A stretch of DNA of 64,000 nucleotides from Sulfitobacter guttiformis (GTDB lineage Bacteria; Pseudomonadota; Alphaproteobacteria; Rhodobacterales; Rhodobacteraceae). The notes beneath the pieces were generated by a model. The model did no database searches, was not told the origin of the DNA, and saw only the letters and a program-made list of their open reading frames with translations. The stretch is from assembly GCF_003610455.1 (NCBI RefSeq), contig NZ_RAQK01000001.1, forward strand, positions 2,480,001-2,544,000. The letters run 5' to 3'. Positions 63,596 to 64,000 of this stretch are shown here, piece after piece. The position numbers and the translations under genes are program-made. Every line of letters starts with the position of its first letter. Position 1 is the stretch's first letter.

Positions 63596-64000
63596 ATGGC
63601 TAAGACATATACGTTTGAAGCTCTTGGATTGCTGCATGGCAGCATGGACGAGGGCCTCCTGAACATTAACACTCTTGCAACACGCGTTTTTGGTGTAGCC
63701 GTCTCCTTTGTCTCGGTCCTTGAAAGGCAAGAGGGGCGCCAATATATGTCCGCCCATTCAGGGTCTTGTTTTGACGATCCAGATTTGCATGACATACCAA
63801 TTGAGGGGTCGATTTGTCAGTATGTACAGGTGAGTCAGCAGACGGTTGCTATTCCAGATCTGCTTAAAGATGCCCGCACTCGAAACAGCGAGTTGATATC
63901 CAAAACCGGTATGCGTTCCTATCTTGGCAGCCCAATCCATACGACTGCTGGAAAGGTTATCGGGGCAATTTGCTGCATGGATGAATCCCCACGAAATTGG
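63596..64000 (+). CDS. GAF-domain protein, 5' part only
   Basis: 135 codons are visible before the window ends. The product begins MAKTYTFEALGLLHGSMDEG and shows a GAF sensor domain: TLATRVFGVAVSFVSVLERQEG, then DIPIEGSICQYV, TVAIPDLLKD and SYLGSPIHTTAGKVIGAICCMDESPRNW, the usual GAF order. In full genes this is often followed by a histidine-kinase or GGDEF output domain, which cannot be seen here. The ATG at 63596 has GGGAG 7 bases upstream. Confidence 0.85.
   Translation, partial: MAKTYTFEALGLLHGSMDEGLLNINTLATRVFGVAVSFVSVLERQEGRQYMSAHSGSCFDDPDLHDIPIEGSICQYVQVSQQTVAIPDLLKDARTRNSELISKTGMRSYLGSPIHTTAGKVIGAICCMDESPRNW

Overview
The window comes from an alphaproteobacterium of the Rhodobacterales, most likely the Roseobacter group. 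The support is a GcrA cell-cycle regulator, a YacG-RNase E/G-Maf-IF-1 cluster of alphaproteobacterial type, an opgC-opgG-opgH glucan operon, a BMP-type nucleoside ABC operon and a moderately GC-rich core.

Positions 1-41.2 kb are ordinary chromosome. From left to right: a truncated TauE/SafE exporter; a BMP-type ABC transporter (binding protein, ATPase, two permeases) with a strong hairpin after the binding-protein gene; rimI-tsaB-nfu; a universal stress protein; an aminotransferase; an M48 lipoprotein protease; small genes; rimO; a YHS protein; SseB and a uracil-DNA glycosylase; a capsule export pair (kpsT-kpsE) convergent with a TTC38-opgC-opgG-opgH operon; a CoA-transferase/ThDP-enzyme pair; gcrA; argD-argF; a NUDIX gene; a decayed 6-phosphogluconate dehydrogenase; hrpB; meaB; rpmB; a copper chaperone; a sirtuin; a nitrilase-type hydrolase; and infA-maf-rne/rng-yacG ending at tRNA-Phe.

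Positions 41.3-59.3 kb are an 18-kb integrated element. A 50-bp piece of the tRNA-Phe 3' end (41308-41357) is repeated perfectly at 59272-59321, giving attL and attR. Both ends carry the same short repeats in the same orientation. Inside are a large tyrosine integrase, a second minimal tyrosine recombinase, and a mostly leftward gene block. That block encodes an HUH-type replication initiator, a AAA+ ATPase resembling sliding-clamp-loader small subunits, two companions of unknown function, DUF6641 and DUF3768 proteins and others. Iteron-like repeats lie beside the initiator gene, and a shared operator-like motif precedes two genes. Cargo includes a zinc-ribbon/GIY-YIG/NUMOD homing-endonuclease-like protein, two paralogous small secreted proteins, an HNH nuclease with a sigma region 4-like N-terminus, and a nuclease-DUF2075 helicase; the last two look like defence genes. 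I read it as an integrating plasmid or satellite-like element with its own replication module, and the HUH + clamp-loader-like AAA+ module is the best candidate for an undescribed system.

Positions 59.3-64 kb look like a second, worn accessory region: an AlpA-like excisionase, an MscS channel, IS21 IstB remains and the start of a GAF-domain gene.

All assignments come from reading translations and motifs by eye. No database search was run.
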